NCBI GenBank assembly: GCA_029263125.1
Contig: JAJCYD010000003.1
Span: 1 to 49,737, forward strand
DNA from: Solirubrobacteraceae bacterium
GTDB lineage: Bacteria; Actinomycetota; Thermoleophilia; Solirubrobacterales; Solirubrobacteraceae
Length of the DNA stretch: 49,737 nt
Direction of reading: 5' to 3'
Positions 34,143 to 41,099 of the stretch are shown in pieces. The first letter of the stretch is position 1. The number at the start of each line of letters is the position of its first letter. The position numbers and the translations under genes were made by a program. Below the pieces are notes generated by a model, which worked only from the letters and a program-made list of their open reading frames with translations, was not told the DNA's origin and searched no databases.

Positions 34143-35006
34143 TCACGTGAGCTTCTCGAGGCGTTCGGCGAGCCGATTCATCCCGCGCGCACGAGCCGCG
34201 ACTGCTGCGCCGGCGCCGTCCGCCGGGCCGTCGGCGGGTCTCGGAACGTCGATGTCGCGCAGCGTCGCGATGTCCTTGAAGGCGCGCAGCGCCTCCGGAT
34301 CGCCCGACAATGCCCCCGCCATCCGCGGCGTCATCGTGCCCGGCCTGGCGGCCGCCGCGATGACGTCCTCGAGCGTGCCGTGCGCCCGCAGCAGGTCGCG
34401 AGCGCCCTTCGCGCCGATGCCCTTCGCGCCCGGCAGGCCGTCGGACGGGTCCCCGCGCAGCGCGATGAAGTCAGGGACCTGAGCCGGCTCGATCCCATAG
34501 CGCTCGCGCACCTCGCCGGGACCGACGACCTCGGGACCATCCTTGCCGCCGCGCGGGAACAGGACGGTCACATGGTCGCTGGCGCATTGGAACATGTCGC
34601 GGTCACCGGTGAACAGCAGCGCGTCGCCGCCGGCGTCCTGCTCGATCTTCGCCAGCGAGCCGAGCAGGTCGTCGGCCTCGAGCTCGTCGTCGGAGAGGCA
34701 CTGCCAGCCGAAGGCGCCGAAGAACGCCGGCGCATCGGCCCACTGGCGCTGCAGTTCGGGCGGCATCGGTGGTCGATCGGCGTGATACGGCGCGTACAGC
34801 TCGGCGCGGTAGGCGGCCTTCTCGGCGCCGAAGCACAGCACCACCGCCCGCGGCGCGTAGCGCTCCACGACGAACAGCACGAGGTTCGCCGTGCCGAGCA
34901 GCGCGTTGACCGGATGGCCGTCTGCGTCGGTGATGCTCTGCGGCAGCGCGAAGAACGCGCGGTACAGCAGCGACGGGGCGTCGACGACGAGCAGCGCAGC
35001 AGACAT
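34143..35006 (-). CDS. 5'-3' exonuclease (PolA N-terminal-type)
   Basis: A stand-alone 287-residue homologue of the DNA polymerase I 5'-nuclease domain, acting on flaps and RNA primers. Metal-binding acidic residues are seen in VVDAPSLLYRAFFA (one Asp; Gly/Asn of the usual VDG is Ala), DDELEADDLLG and TGDRDMFQ, followed by the helix-3-turn region LRGDPSDGLPGAKGIGAKGA. The ATG at 35006 has TAGGCT eight bases upstream. No polymerase domain follows. Confidence 0.9.
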   Translation of the reverse strand: MSAALLVVDAPSLLYRAFFALPQSITDADGHPVNALLGTANLVLFVVERYAPRAVVLCFGAEKAAYRAELYAPYHADRPPMPPELQRQWADAPAFFGAFGWQCLSDDELEADDLLGSLAKIEQDAGGDALLFTGDRDMFQCASDHVTVLFPRGGKDGPEVVGPGEVRERYGIEPAQVPDFIALRGDPSDGLPGAKGIGAKGARDLLRAHGTLEDVIAAAARPGTMTPRMAGALSGDPEALRAFKDIATLRDIDVPRPADGPADGAGAAVAARARGMNRLAERLEKLT

Positions 35007-35014
35007 TGGGGCCA

Positions 35015-35020
35015 AGCCTA
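35015..35020 (-). promoter_or_regulatory. -10 hexamer TAGGCT, leaderless start of the exonuclease gene
   Basis: TAGGCT on the minus strand ends 8 nt before the ATG at 35006. Confidence 0.45.
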
Positions 35021-35097
35021 CGCGCGCCACGGGACGGCGACGGGAGGCGTCGGCGCGGATGTGCAAGGTTTCGCGGCTGGTGGCGCTCTAGGTTCGT

Positions 35098-35676
35098 ATG
35101 GACACCGACACAGCGATCAGCGATGTCGTGGCGAGCACCCTGCGCGGCGAACCGGCGGCCGTGGAGGAGCTGGCCAGGCGTGCCTGCAGGCTGGCGCTGC
35201 GCACCTCCGGGGCGATCGTGCAGAGCCGCGAGGAGGCAGCGGACATCGCACAGGACGTGGCTGTCGAGGTCCTGCGGTCGCTGCGCCGCCTGCGCGACCC
35301 GGCGTGCTTTGACGCCTGGGTGCACCGCATCACGGTACGGCAGGCGAGCGCCCATCTCAGGCGCCGCGGGCGGGCGCGGGCGAAGGAGACGCCGCTCGCG
35401 CTGCTCGCCGAGCCCGACGAGCCACCTCACGGGGGCGGCCTGGACCGAGATGACGTCCTCGCGACGCGTGACGCCCTCGTGGCGGCCCTCGCCGAGTTGC
35501 CGTCGCGCCAACGGCTCGCGCTCGCGTTGCGGTACGTCCACGATCTCTCCGACGAGCAGATCGCGGACGCCCTGGATTGCCGGCTCGGCACGGTCCACGC
35601 GCTGCTTTCGCGCGGCCGCGCGGGTCTGCGCTGCGATCCACAACTCGCCCAGTTCGCACCCGGAGGCACACGATGA
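35098..35676 (+). CDS. ECF-type RNA polymerase sigma factor
   Basis: 192 residues with sigma region 2 (about 20-90: AADIAQDVAVEVLRSLRRLRDPACFDAWVHRI) and region 4 (about 115-180: LPSRQRLALALRYVHDLSDEQIADALDCRLGTVHALLSRGR, a helix-turn-helix). Directs transcription of a small stress or envelope regulon. It overlaps the next gene by four bases (ATGA), the standard place for an anti-sigma factor. A TAGGTT hexamer lies only three bases before the ATG, so the promoter is unclear. Confidence 0.9.
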   Translation: MDTDTAISDVVASTLRGEPAAVEELARRACRLALRTSGAIVQSREEAADIAQDVAVEVLRSLRRLRDPACFDAWVHRITVRQASAHLRRRGRARAKETPLALLAEPDEPPHGGGLDRDDVLATRDALVAALAELPSRQRLALALRYVHDLSDEQIADALDCRLGTVHALLSRGRAGLRCDPQLAQFAPGGTR

Positions 35677-36494
35677 CGACACTGCCTGACGAAGCCGTGC
35701 GCGCGGCGTTCTCGCCCGCCCGAGACATCGAGCCGACCGACGAGGAGGTCGCGGCAATCGTCGCGCGCGCCGCCGAGGCTCAACACCCGATTCGCGCCGC
35801 TGCGCGCCGCTCGCGGTCGCGGAGCGTGCCGGTGCGCCGCCTCGCACTGGCGGGTTTCGCGGTGGCCTCGGCGCTCGCCGGCGGTTACACGGCGGCGGCG
35901 CCGGTGCGTGCGGCGATCGACGACCTGACCGGCACGTTCTCGGGCTGGCTGGGCGGAAACGCCGCTCAGGCGCCGGGCAGGCCGCTCAAAAGCAGCGAAG
36001 ATGCTCCCGACTACCTGCGCGATCCGAGCTTTTCCACCGACCCGCGAGTGATCGCGGAGGCCGGTGGCTACAAGCTGTTCGCCGCGCGCAACGCGTCGGG
36101 CGATATCAGCTTCGAGCTCGGCGACGCCGGCGTCGGCATCGGCGGCGCGTTCGACGAGGACTTCCGCGAGCACGCGATCTTCGTGCTCGGCCCCGGCGCG
36201 ATGCAGACCGCCGACGCCCACGGGCATGTCCCGCTGTTCGGCGTGACCGCGCGCTCGGTGGCCAGCGTGCAGCTCACCTACGACAGCGGTCCGCCGCTGC
36301 GCGTCGACGGTGTGAGTGGCGGCTTCGTGCTGCTGGCCGAGCCCGACCGTTCACCGCGGGCCGTGGTCGCGCTGGACTCACGCGGTCGCGAGATCGAGCG
36401 CAGGCTCGTCGACGACTCCAAGCACCGATGCCCGTGCATCGACTGGTCGCGGTACGGCCCACCCGCGCGCCCCGGCGAGCCGCCAACGGGCTGA
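35673..36494 (+). CDS. single-pass membrane protein, probable anti-sigma partner
   Basis: A 273-residue protein with an N-terminal cytoplasmic helix region (1-50), one transmembrane helix (about 60-78, LALAGFAVASALAGG) and an extracellular strand-rich domain, ending in a CPC pair (HRCPCIDW). Translationally coupled to the ECF sigma gene (ATGA, GGAGG upstream). The usual zinc anti-sigma motif (H-x3-C-x2-C) is absent, so the anti-sigma role is inferred from order and topology only. Confidence 0.7.
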   Translation: MTTLPDEAVRAAFSPARDIEPTDEEVAAIVARAAEAQHPIRAAARRSRSRSVPVRRLALAGFAVASALAGGYTAAAPVRAAIDDLTGTFSGWLGGNAAQAPGRPLKSSEDAPDYLRDPSFSTDPRVIAEAGGYKLFAARNASGDISFELGDAGVGIGGAFDEDFREHAIFVLGPGAMQTADAHGHVPLFGVTARSVASVQLTYDSGPPLRVDGVSGGFVLLAEPDRSPRAVVALDSRGREIERRLVDDSKHRCPCIDWSRYGPPARPGEPPTG

Positions 36495-36507
36495 GCCGGG
36501 CGCCGCC

Positions 36508-36513
36508 TACACT
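36508..36513 (+). promoter_or_regulatory. -10 hexamer TACACT, leaderless start of the MaoC gene
   Basis: TACACT ends 6 nt before the ATG at 36520. Confidence 0.45.
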
Positions 36514-36519
36514 CCGGCG

Positions 36520-36975
36520 ATGCTCACCGTCACCGACCTCGACGAGCTGCGCGTGAAGGTCGGCGACGAGCTCGGCGTCAGCGACTGGCATGACGTCACG
36601 CAGGAGGCGATCGATGACTTCGCTCGCGTCACCGGCGACGACCAGTGGATCCACGTCGATCCCAAGCGCGCGACGCAGACGCCGTTCGGCGGGACGATCG
36701 CCCACGGCTACTACACGCTCTCGCTGCATCCCATGTTCGCCGCGCAGATCGTCGCGTTCGAGGGCTTCGCGTTCGCGGTGAACTACGGCATGGACCGCGT
36801 GCGCTTCCCCGCGCCGCTGCCGGTCGGCAACCGGGTTCGGATGCGGATCGCGCTCGTCGCCGTCGAGGATGTCCTGGGCGGCGCGCAGATCACGATGAAG
36901 CTCACCTTCGAGGGCGAGGGCGCGCTGAAGCCCGTCTGCGTCGCCGACTCGCTGACGCGCGTCTATCCGGAGTAG
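36520..36975 (+). CDS. MaoC-family (R)-specific enoyl-CoA hydratase
   Basis: A 151-residue hot-dog fold hydratase that adds water to enoyl-CoA. The catalytic pair Asp40-x4-His45 is in TGDDQWIHVDPKRA, followed by FGGTIAHGYYTLSL, the typical hydratase-2 motif. NYGMDRVRFPAPLPVG matches family members that act on short- to medium-chain enoyl-CoA. The leaderless ATG at 36520 is preferred to an upstream extension inside the previous gene. Confidence 0.92.
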   Translation: MLTVTDLDELRVKVGDELGVSDWHDVTQEAIDDFARVTGDDQWIHVDPKRATQTPFGGTIAHGYYTLSLHPMFAAQIVAFEGFAFAVNYGMDRVRFPAPLPVGNRVRMRIALVAVEDVLGGAQITMKLTFEGEGALKPVCVADSLTRVYPE

Positions 36976-37005
36976 CGGCCGCCGCGGAGGTTCAAAGACG
37001 CCGGC

Positions 37006-38460
37006 TCAGCGCACGCGGACCGAGGGACCGGACTCACCCGCGTAGCGCACCCGGTAGCGCCCGCGCTGTGAGACCCGCGCCGTGTAGGTCCCGTCACGGC
37101 GCGTCAGCGTCTTCACGTCGTCGACCCACTCCCGGCTCACGCGACGCTGCAGGACGACGCGACGATCGGCGACGGCCGGTGAGACGCGGCCCCGGATCGT
37201 GCCGGCGACCCGTGCGCGGGCGGTCGACGCCGCTCCGGCGGACGGCGCTGCCCCGCCCGTGCCGGGCCCGCTCTTGCCCTTCTGCTGCTTGGGAGCGTTG
37301 CCGTCACCGCGCTTGGCGGTCGCCGTGATCACCGTGAAGCGCGCCCAGGTGTCGTAGAGCCCCAGCTTGCTGCGCAGCGTCGGACCGCTGACGCTGCGCT
37401 TGCCGCGCGAGCCGATCACCTGCGCACGCACGACGCGCGGAGAGCTGCCGCGGCTCAGGACCCTGATGCGCCGCAGTTTGCCCTTGACGAGGTTGCCCAG
37501 CCGCTTGTCCGCGGTCGACAGCGACATCCGCCGCGTCCAGGTGTGGCGCGGCGAATCGCCCTCGAACGGATCCTCGACGGAGCGCAGCCAGGGGGACGGA
37601 TCGGCGCCGAGAAAGGAGTTCTCGACGTCCTCGGTGCGCCCGCCGGAGGTCGAGAAGTAGTACGTGACGATCGGCTTGCCCTTGTAGGTGACGATCTCGC
37701 CTCGTGTGGCGCCGACGGCGGTGTTCGTGCTCTCCTGCTCACCGGCCATGCCGATGTACACCTGCGAGCGCGTGTCGGCGTAGTGGTCGAAGCCGTCGCC
37801 GTCCTTGCGCGTGGCGATCGCGTACGTGCGTGCCGCGACGGCCTGCGCGCGCAGCGCCTCCTGATGCCAGCTGGAGGGCATCTCGCCCGCGACGACGCCG
37901 CGGATGTAGTCCTCCAGGCTGACGACGTTGATCGCCGACATGCCCAGCGACGCGGGGCGCAGCTCAAGATCGCCACGGTAGCGCCCGTTGCTGCGCCCGC
38001 CGTCGGCGCGGCCGCGCACCTGCACGCCCTCCGACGAGCCGACGATGCGCAGCGGCGGCTTGAAGGTGCCCAGCGAGCGCCCGCTGGAGGAGTACAGCCT
38101 GACCGAGCCGCCTCCCAGCGTGCGCCGCGCGGTGTAGGTGCGCTTGGCGCTCAGCCGGCGCCCGCCGGCGACCTTGCTCGCGCCGCGGAACTTGATGCGG
38201 CCGGCACGCTTGAGCAGCACACGCACCTCGCTGTCGCCCCCGAGCCTGCCCAGCTGCGTGCCGGTGTAGTAGTGGGCGAGGATCTGCGCGTGGCTGCGGC
38301 CGCGCTTGGCGAAGCCGTGAGCGCCGTACTGGCTCATGCCCACCCCGTGCCCGAAGCCGGCGCCGCGCACGATCAGGCGCGATGCGCCGTGCGCGGGTAC
38401 GGCGGCCACCGCGAACACGATCGCGGCGCCGAGCAGAATCGATATGCGTCGCGCGTTCAT
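37006..38460 (-). CDS. secreted SpoIID/LytB domain protein
   Basis: 484 residues with a signal peptide (about 1-26, AHG-A). An N-terminal module starts with GAGFGHGVGMSQYGAHGFA. The SpoIID core (about 170-330) contains LEDYIRGVVAGEMPSSW, the catalytic-type Glu in GEMPSSW, LRAQAVAARTYA and YYFSTSGGRTE. A Lys/Gly/Ala linker leads to a C-terminal beta domain. SpoIID is a peptidoglycan lytic transglycosylase in spore formers; members in non-sporulating actinobacteria probably remodel the wall. The frame stays open upstream antisense to the next gene, but the signal peptide fixes the ATG at 38460. Confidence 0.88.
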   Translation of the reverse strand: MNARRISILLGAAIVFAVAAVPAHGASRLIVRGAGFGHGVGMSQYGAHGFAKRGRSHAQILAHYYTGTQLGRLGGDSEVRVLLKRAGRIKFRGASKVAGGRRLSAKRTYTARRTLGGGSVRLYSSSGRSLGTFKPPLRIVGSSEGVQVRGRADGGRSNGRYRGDLELRPASLGMSAINVVSLEDYIRGVVAGEMPSSWHQEALRAQAVAARTYAIATRKDGDGFDHYADTRSQVYIGMAGEQESTNTAVGATRGEIVTYKGKPIVTYYFSTSGGRTEDVENSFLGADPSPWLRSVEDPFEGDSPRHTWTRRMSLSTADKRLGNLVKGKLRRIRVLSRGSSPRVVRAQVIGSRGKRSVSGPTLRSKLGLYDTWARFTVITATAKRGDGNAPKQQKGKSGPGTGGAAPSAGAASTARARVAGTIRGRVSPAVADRRVVLQRRVSREWVDDVKTLTRRDGTYTARVSQRGRYRVRYAGESGPSVRVR

Positions 38461-38514
38461 CTTCAGGCCGGGACACGTCGGCACACATGGAGTTGCGCCG
38501 CAGGCCCTTGAGGG

Positions 38515-38520
38515 TAGCTG
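38515..38520 (+). promoter_or_regulatory. -10-like hexamer TAGCTG upstream of gabD
   Basis: TAGCTG ends 6 nt before the GTG at 38527. It is weaker because the last base is G. Confidence 0.3.
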
Positions 38521-38526
38521 GCACCC

Positions 38527-40002
38527 GTGTCCTCCGAACCCGCCGGAACCGAAGCACAGATCCTCCGCGACGTTCCCAAGCAGCTCTTCATCGCCGGCGC
38601 CTGGCGCGACGGCGCGCAGGGCGCCACGCTTGCGGTGCACGATCCCGCCACCGGCGAGACGATCGCGCAGATCGCCGACGCGACCCCCGGCGACGCGCTG
38701 GACGCGCTGACCGCTGCGTCTGACACGTTCGCGGCGTGGCGCGAGACCGCCCCGCGTGAGCGCGGCGAGATCCTGCGAAGCGCCTACGAGGCGCTCATCG
38801 AGCGCTCCGACGAGCTGGCGCTCCTGATGACCCTGGAGATGGGCAAGCCCGTCGCGGAGTCCCGCGCCGAGGTGACCTACGCCGCCGAGTTTCTGCGCTG
38901 GTACGCCGAGGAGGCGGTCCGCATCGACGGGCGTTTCAGCACCCACCAGGCCGGCGGCGGGCGACTGCTGACGATGCGCCAGCCCGTCGGCCCCTGCGTC
39001 TTCATCACGCCGTGGAACTTTCCGCTGGCGATGGGCACCCGCAAGATCGGGCCCGCGATCGCGGCCGGCTGCACGATGGTCGTCAAGCCGGCCAAGCTCA
39101 CGCCGCTGTCGATGCTCGCGCTCGCGCAGGTGTTCGAGCGGGCCGGGCTGCCGGCCGGCGTGCTGAACGTCGTCACGGCGTCCTCCTCCGGCGAGGTCAT
39201 GGAGCCGCTGATCCGCGATCCGCGCACGCGCAAGCTGTCCTTCACCGGCTCGACGGAGGTCGGCCGGGCCCTGATGGCGCAGGCCTCCGAGCAGATCCTG
39301 CGCGTCTCGATGGAGCTCGGCGGCAACGCCCCGTTCGTCGTGTTCGAGGACGCCGATCTGCAGGATGCCCTGGATGGCGCGATCGTCGCCAAGATGCGCA
39401 ACATCGGCGAGGCCTGCACGGCGGCCAACCGCTTCCACGTCCACGAGTCCATCGCGCCGCAGTTCGCCGACGGGCTCGCCAAGCGCATGGGCGCCATGAC
39501 GATCGGTCGTGGCACGCAGGACGGCGTCGAGGTCGGTCCGCTCATCGACGAGGACCAGCTTGCGAAGGTGCAGGAGCTCGTCGACGACGCCGTCGGGCAG
39601 GGCGCGCGGGTGCTGTGCGGTGGGCGCCGTGTCGACGGCCCGGGGACCTTCTACGAGCCGACGGTGCTGGCCGGCGTCCCGGCAGGAGCGCGCCTGCTGC
39701 GCGAGGAGATCTTCGGCCCGGTCGCTCCGGTGCGCGCGTTCTCCAGCGAGGAGCAGGCGATCGCCGAGGCCAACGACACGCAGTTCGGCCTGGTCGCCTA
39801 CCTCTACACGGCCGACCTCGCCCGGGCCCTGCGCGTCAGCGAGCGCCTGGAGACCGGCATGGTCGGCCTCAACCAGGGCATGGTGTCCAACGCGGGCGCG
39901 CCGTTCGGCGGGATCAAGCACTCGGGCATCGGCCGCGAGGGCGGACCCGAGGGGATCGGGGAGTACCTGGAGACCAAGTACGTCGCGCTGCCCGCGCCGT
40001 GA
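38527..40002 (+). CDS. gabD: NAD(P)-dependent succinate-semialdehyde dehydrogenase
   Basis: A 491-residue ALDH with full catalytic apparatus: Asn in TPWNFPLA, Lys in VVKPAKLTP, Glu in SMELGGNAPF and the nucleophile Cys297 in GEACTAANR. The GEAC motif with TAANR and the C-terminal FGGIKHSGIGREGG place it in the GabD subgroup, which oxidises succinic semialdehyde to succinate in the GABA shunt. It contrasts with the inactive-looking homologue at 11484-13046. A GTG start. Confidence 0.92.
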   Translation: MSSEPAGTEAQILRDVPKQLFIAGAWRDGAQGATLAVHDPATGETIAQIADATPGDALDALTAASDTFAAWRETAPRERGEILRSAYEALIERSDELALLMTLEMGKPVAESRAEVTYAAEFLRWYAEEAVRIDGRFSTHQAGGGRLLTMRQPVGPCVFITPWNFPLAMGTRKIGPAIAAGCTMVVKPAKLTPLSMLALAQVFERAGLPAGVLNVVTASSSGEVMEPLIRDPRTRKLSFTGSTEVGRALMAQASEQILRVSMELGGNAPFVVFEDADLQDALDGAIVAKMRNIGEACTAANRFHVHESIAPQFADGLAKRMGAMTIGRGTQDGVEVGPLIDEDQLAKVQELVDDAVGQGARVLCGGRRVDGPGTFYEPTVLAGVPAGARLLREEIFGPVAPVRAFSSEEQAIAEANDTQFGLVAYLYTADLARALRVSERLETGMVGLNQGMVSNAGAPFGGIKHSGIGREGGPEGIGEYLETKYVALPAP

Positions 40003-40006
40003 CGCG

Positions 40007-40342
40007 TCAGCCCCCGGCGAGCACGACGTCGTAGCCGTCTGCGCGCAGCAACTCGACGACGACGTCGCGATGATCGCCCTGCAGCTCGATCACGCCGTCC
40101 TTGGCCGATCCCCCGACACCGCAGCGCTTCTTCATGCGCCCCGCAAGCTCACGCAGGCCCGCGTCGTCGAGCGCGACGCCCGACACGGTCGTGACCGCCT
40201 TGCCGCGCCGGCCCGCCGTCTCCCGGCGGACCTTGACCCGCCCGCCGCCGGCCCGCCGCTCGGCGAGGCCTGGGTCTCGCGCCTTGCGCAGATCCCCGTC
40301 GCTGGTCGACCAGACGACCTTGGCGTCGGCGCGCTTGGGCAT
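40007..40342 (-). CDS. SUI1/eIF1-family translation factor (YciH-like)
   Basis: A 111-residue homologue of eIF1. The fold-defining part is KAVTTVSGVALDDAGLRELAGRMKKRCGVGGS, followed by KDGVIELQGDHRDVVVELL. Bacterial YciH is thought to influence start-codon selection or translation under stress. That is of note in a genome where many genes seem to have leaderless mRNAs. ATG at 40342, four bases after the PNPOx gene stop. Confidence 0.88.
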   Translation of the reverse strand: MPKRADAKVVWSTSDGDLRKARDPGLAERRAGGGRVKVRRETAGRRGKAVTTVSGVALDDAGLRELAGRMKKRCGVGGSAKDGVIELQGDHRDVVVELLRADGYDVVLAGG

Positions 40343-40346
40343 CGCG

Positions 40347-40931
40347 TCAGTCGGCGACGGGGTCGATCGCCGGCAGCCCGTCGATGCTGACCGCGTTGCG
40401 CTGCCGAACATACGCGGCGATCTCCCGCTCGCCCCCGACCGCGAGCTTCTTGCGCGCCCACAGCGGCGCGTGCTCGCGCTGGCCGTCGGGTGTCATCAGC
40501 GGCACGCCGTAGCCGCAGGACGTGGCGATGCGGCTCACGTGCACGCGAACGATCGCGCGCCGGCCCTCGGGAATCGACGCGTCTTCGAAGCCGGCCTGCG
40601 CGAGCAGCGCCGCATACTCGGCGTCCTCAGGCATGAGCACCTCGCCGCGGCCGTGGAGGCGCACGATCTTCGGCGGACCCTGAAACGCGCACAGCATCAC
40701 GACGATCCGGCCGTTCTCGCGCACATGGGCGATCGTCTCGGCGCCGCTGCCGACGATGTCCAGGTACGCGACGGTCGCCGGGTCCAGGATGCGCAGCGAG
40801 CCGATCGGTCCCTTGGGCGAGACGTTGACGTGCCCGTCCCCGGCCAGTGGCGCGCTGGCGACGAAGAACAGGGCCTGTCCTGCGATCCACTGCGCCAGGT
40901 CGGCGTCGATCTCGTCGTACTGCCGGCCCAT
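40347..40931 (-). CDS. pyridoxamine 5'-phosphate oxidase-family FMN protein
   Basis: A 194-residue split-barrel flavoprotein. Seen: FFVASAPLAGDGHVNVSPKG near the N-terminus, LDIVGSGAETIAHVRENGRIVVMLCAF (core barrel) and RLHGRGEVL. This subgroup lacks the PdxH signature and usually acts as a general FMN- or F420-binding reductase. First gene of a two-gene unit with the SUI1 protein. A TAGGCG hexamer lies five bases upstream of the ATG. Confidence 0.85.
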   Translation of the reverse strand: MGRQYDEIDADLAQWIAGQALFFVASAPLAGDGHVNVSPKGPIGSLRILDPATVAYLDIVGSGAETIAHVRENGRIVVMLCAFQGPPKIVRLHGRGEVLMPEDAEYAALLAQAGFEDASIPEGRRAIVRVHVSRIATSCGYGVPLMTPDGQREHAPLWARKKLAVGGEREIAAYVRQRNAVSIDGLPAIDPVAD

Positions 40932-41075
40932 ATCAGCGCCTACGCGCCACGAGCGGCTGGGGGTGTGGCTTGCTCATCCATTCGGAACGCTACATTCTGC
41001 TGGCCGCGACGTCACGCGGCGACACGTTCGCGCCCGCACCCGTTGCGTGCGTGCACGCAGACCTGGGGGAGCGCG

Positions 41076-41099
41076 ATGACACGGAACCGGCACGAGTGA
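41076..41099 (+). CDS. 8-codon upstream mini-ORF ahead of the second GH2 gene
   Basis: ATG at 41076 encodes MTRNRHE and stops with TGA at 41097-41099, overlapping the GTG start of the glycosidase (GTGA). GGGGGAG lies five bases before the ATG. It may be a leader that delivers ribosomes to the weak GTG start, or chance. Confidence 0.35.
   Translation: MTRNRHE

Noticed and set aside
37006-39921. A 971-residue open frame on the minus strand spanning the SpoIID gene and the antisense of gabD.
   Set aside because: Only the part up to 38460 has a signal peptide and family motifs. The rest is the shadow of gabD in a GC-rich genome with few stops.
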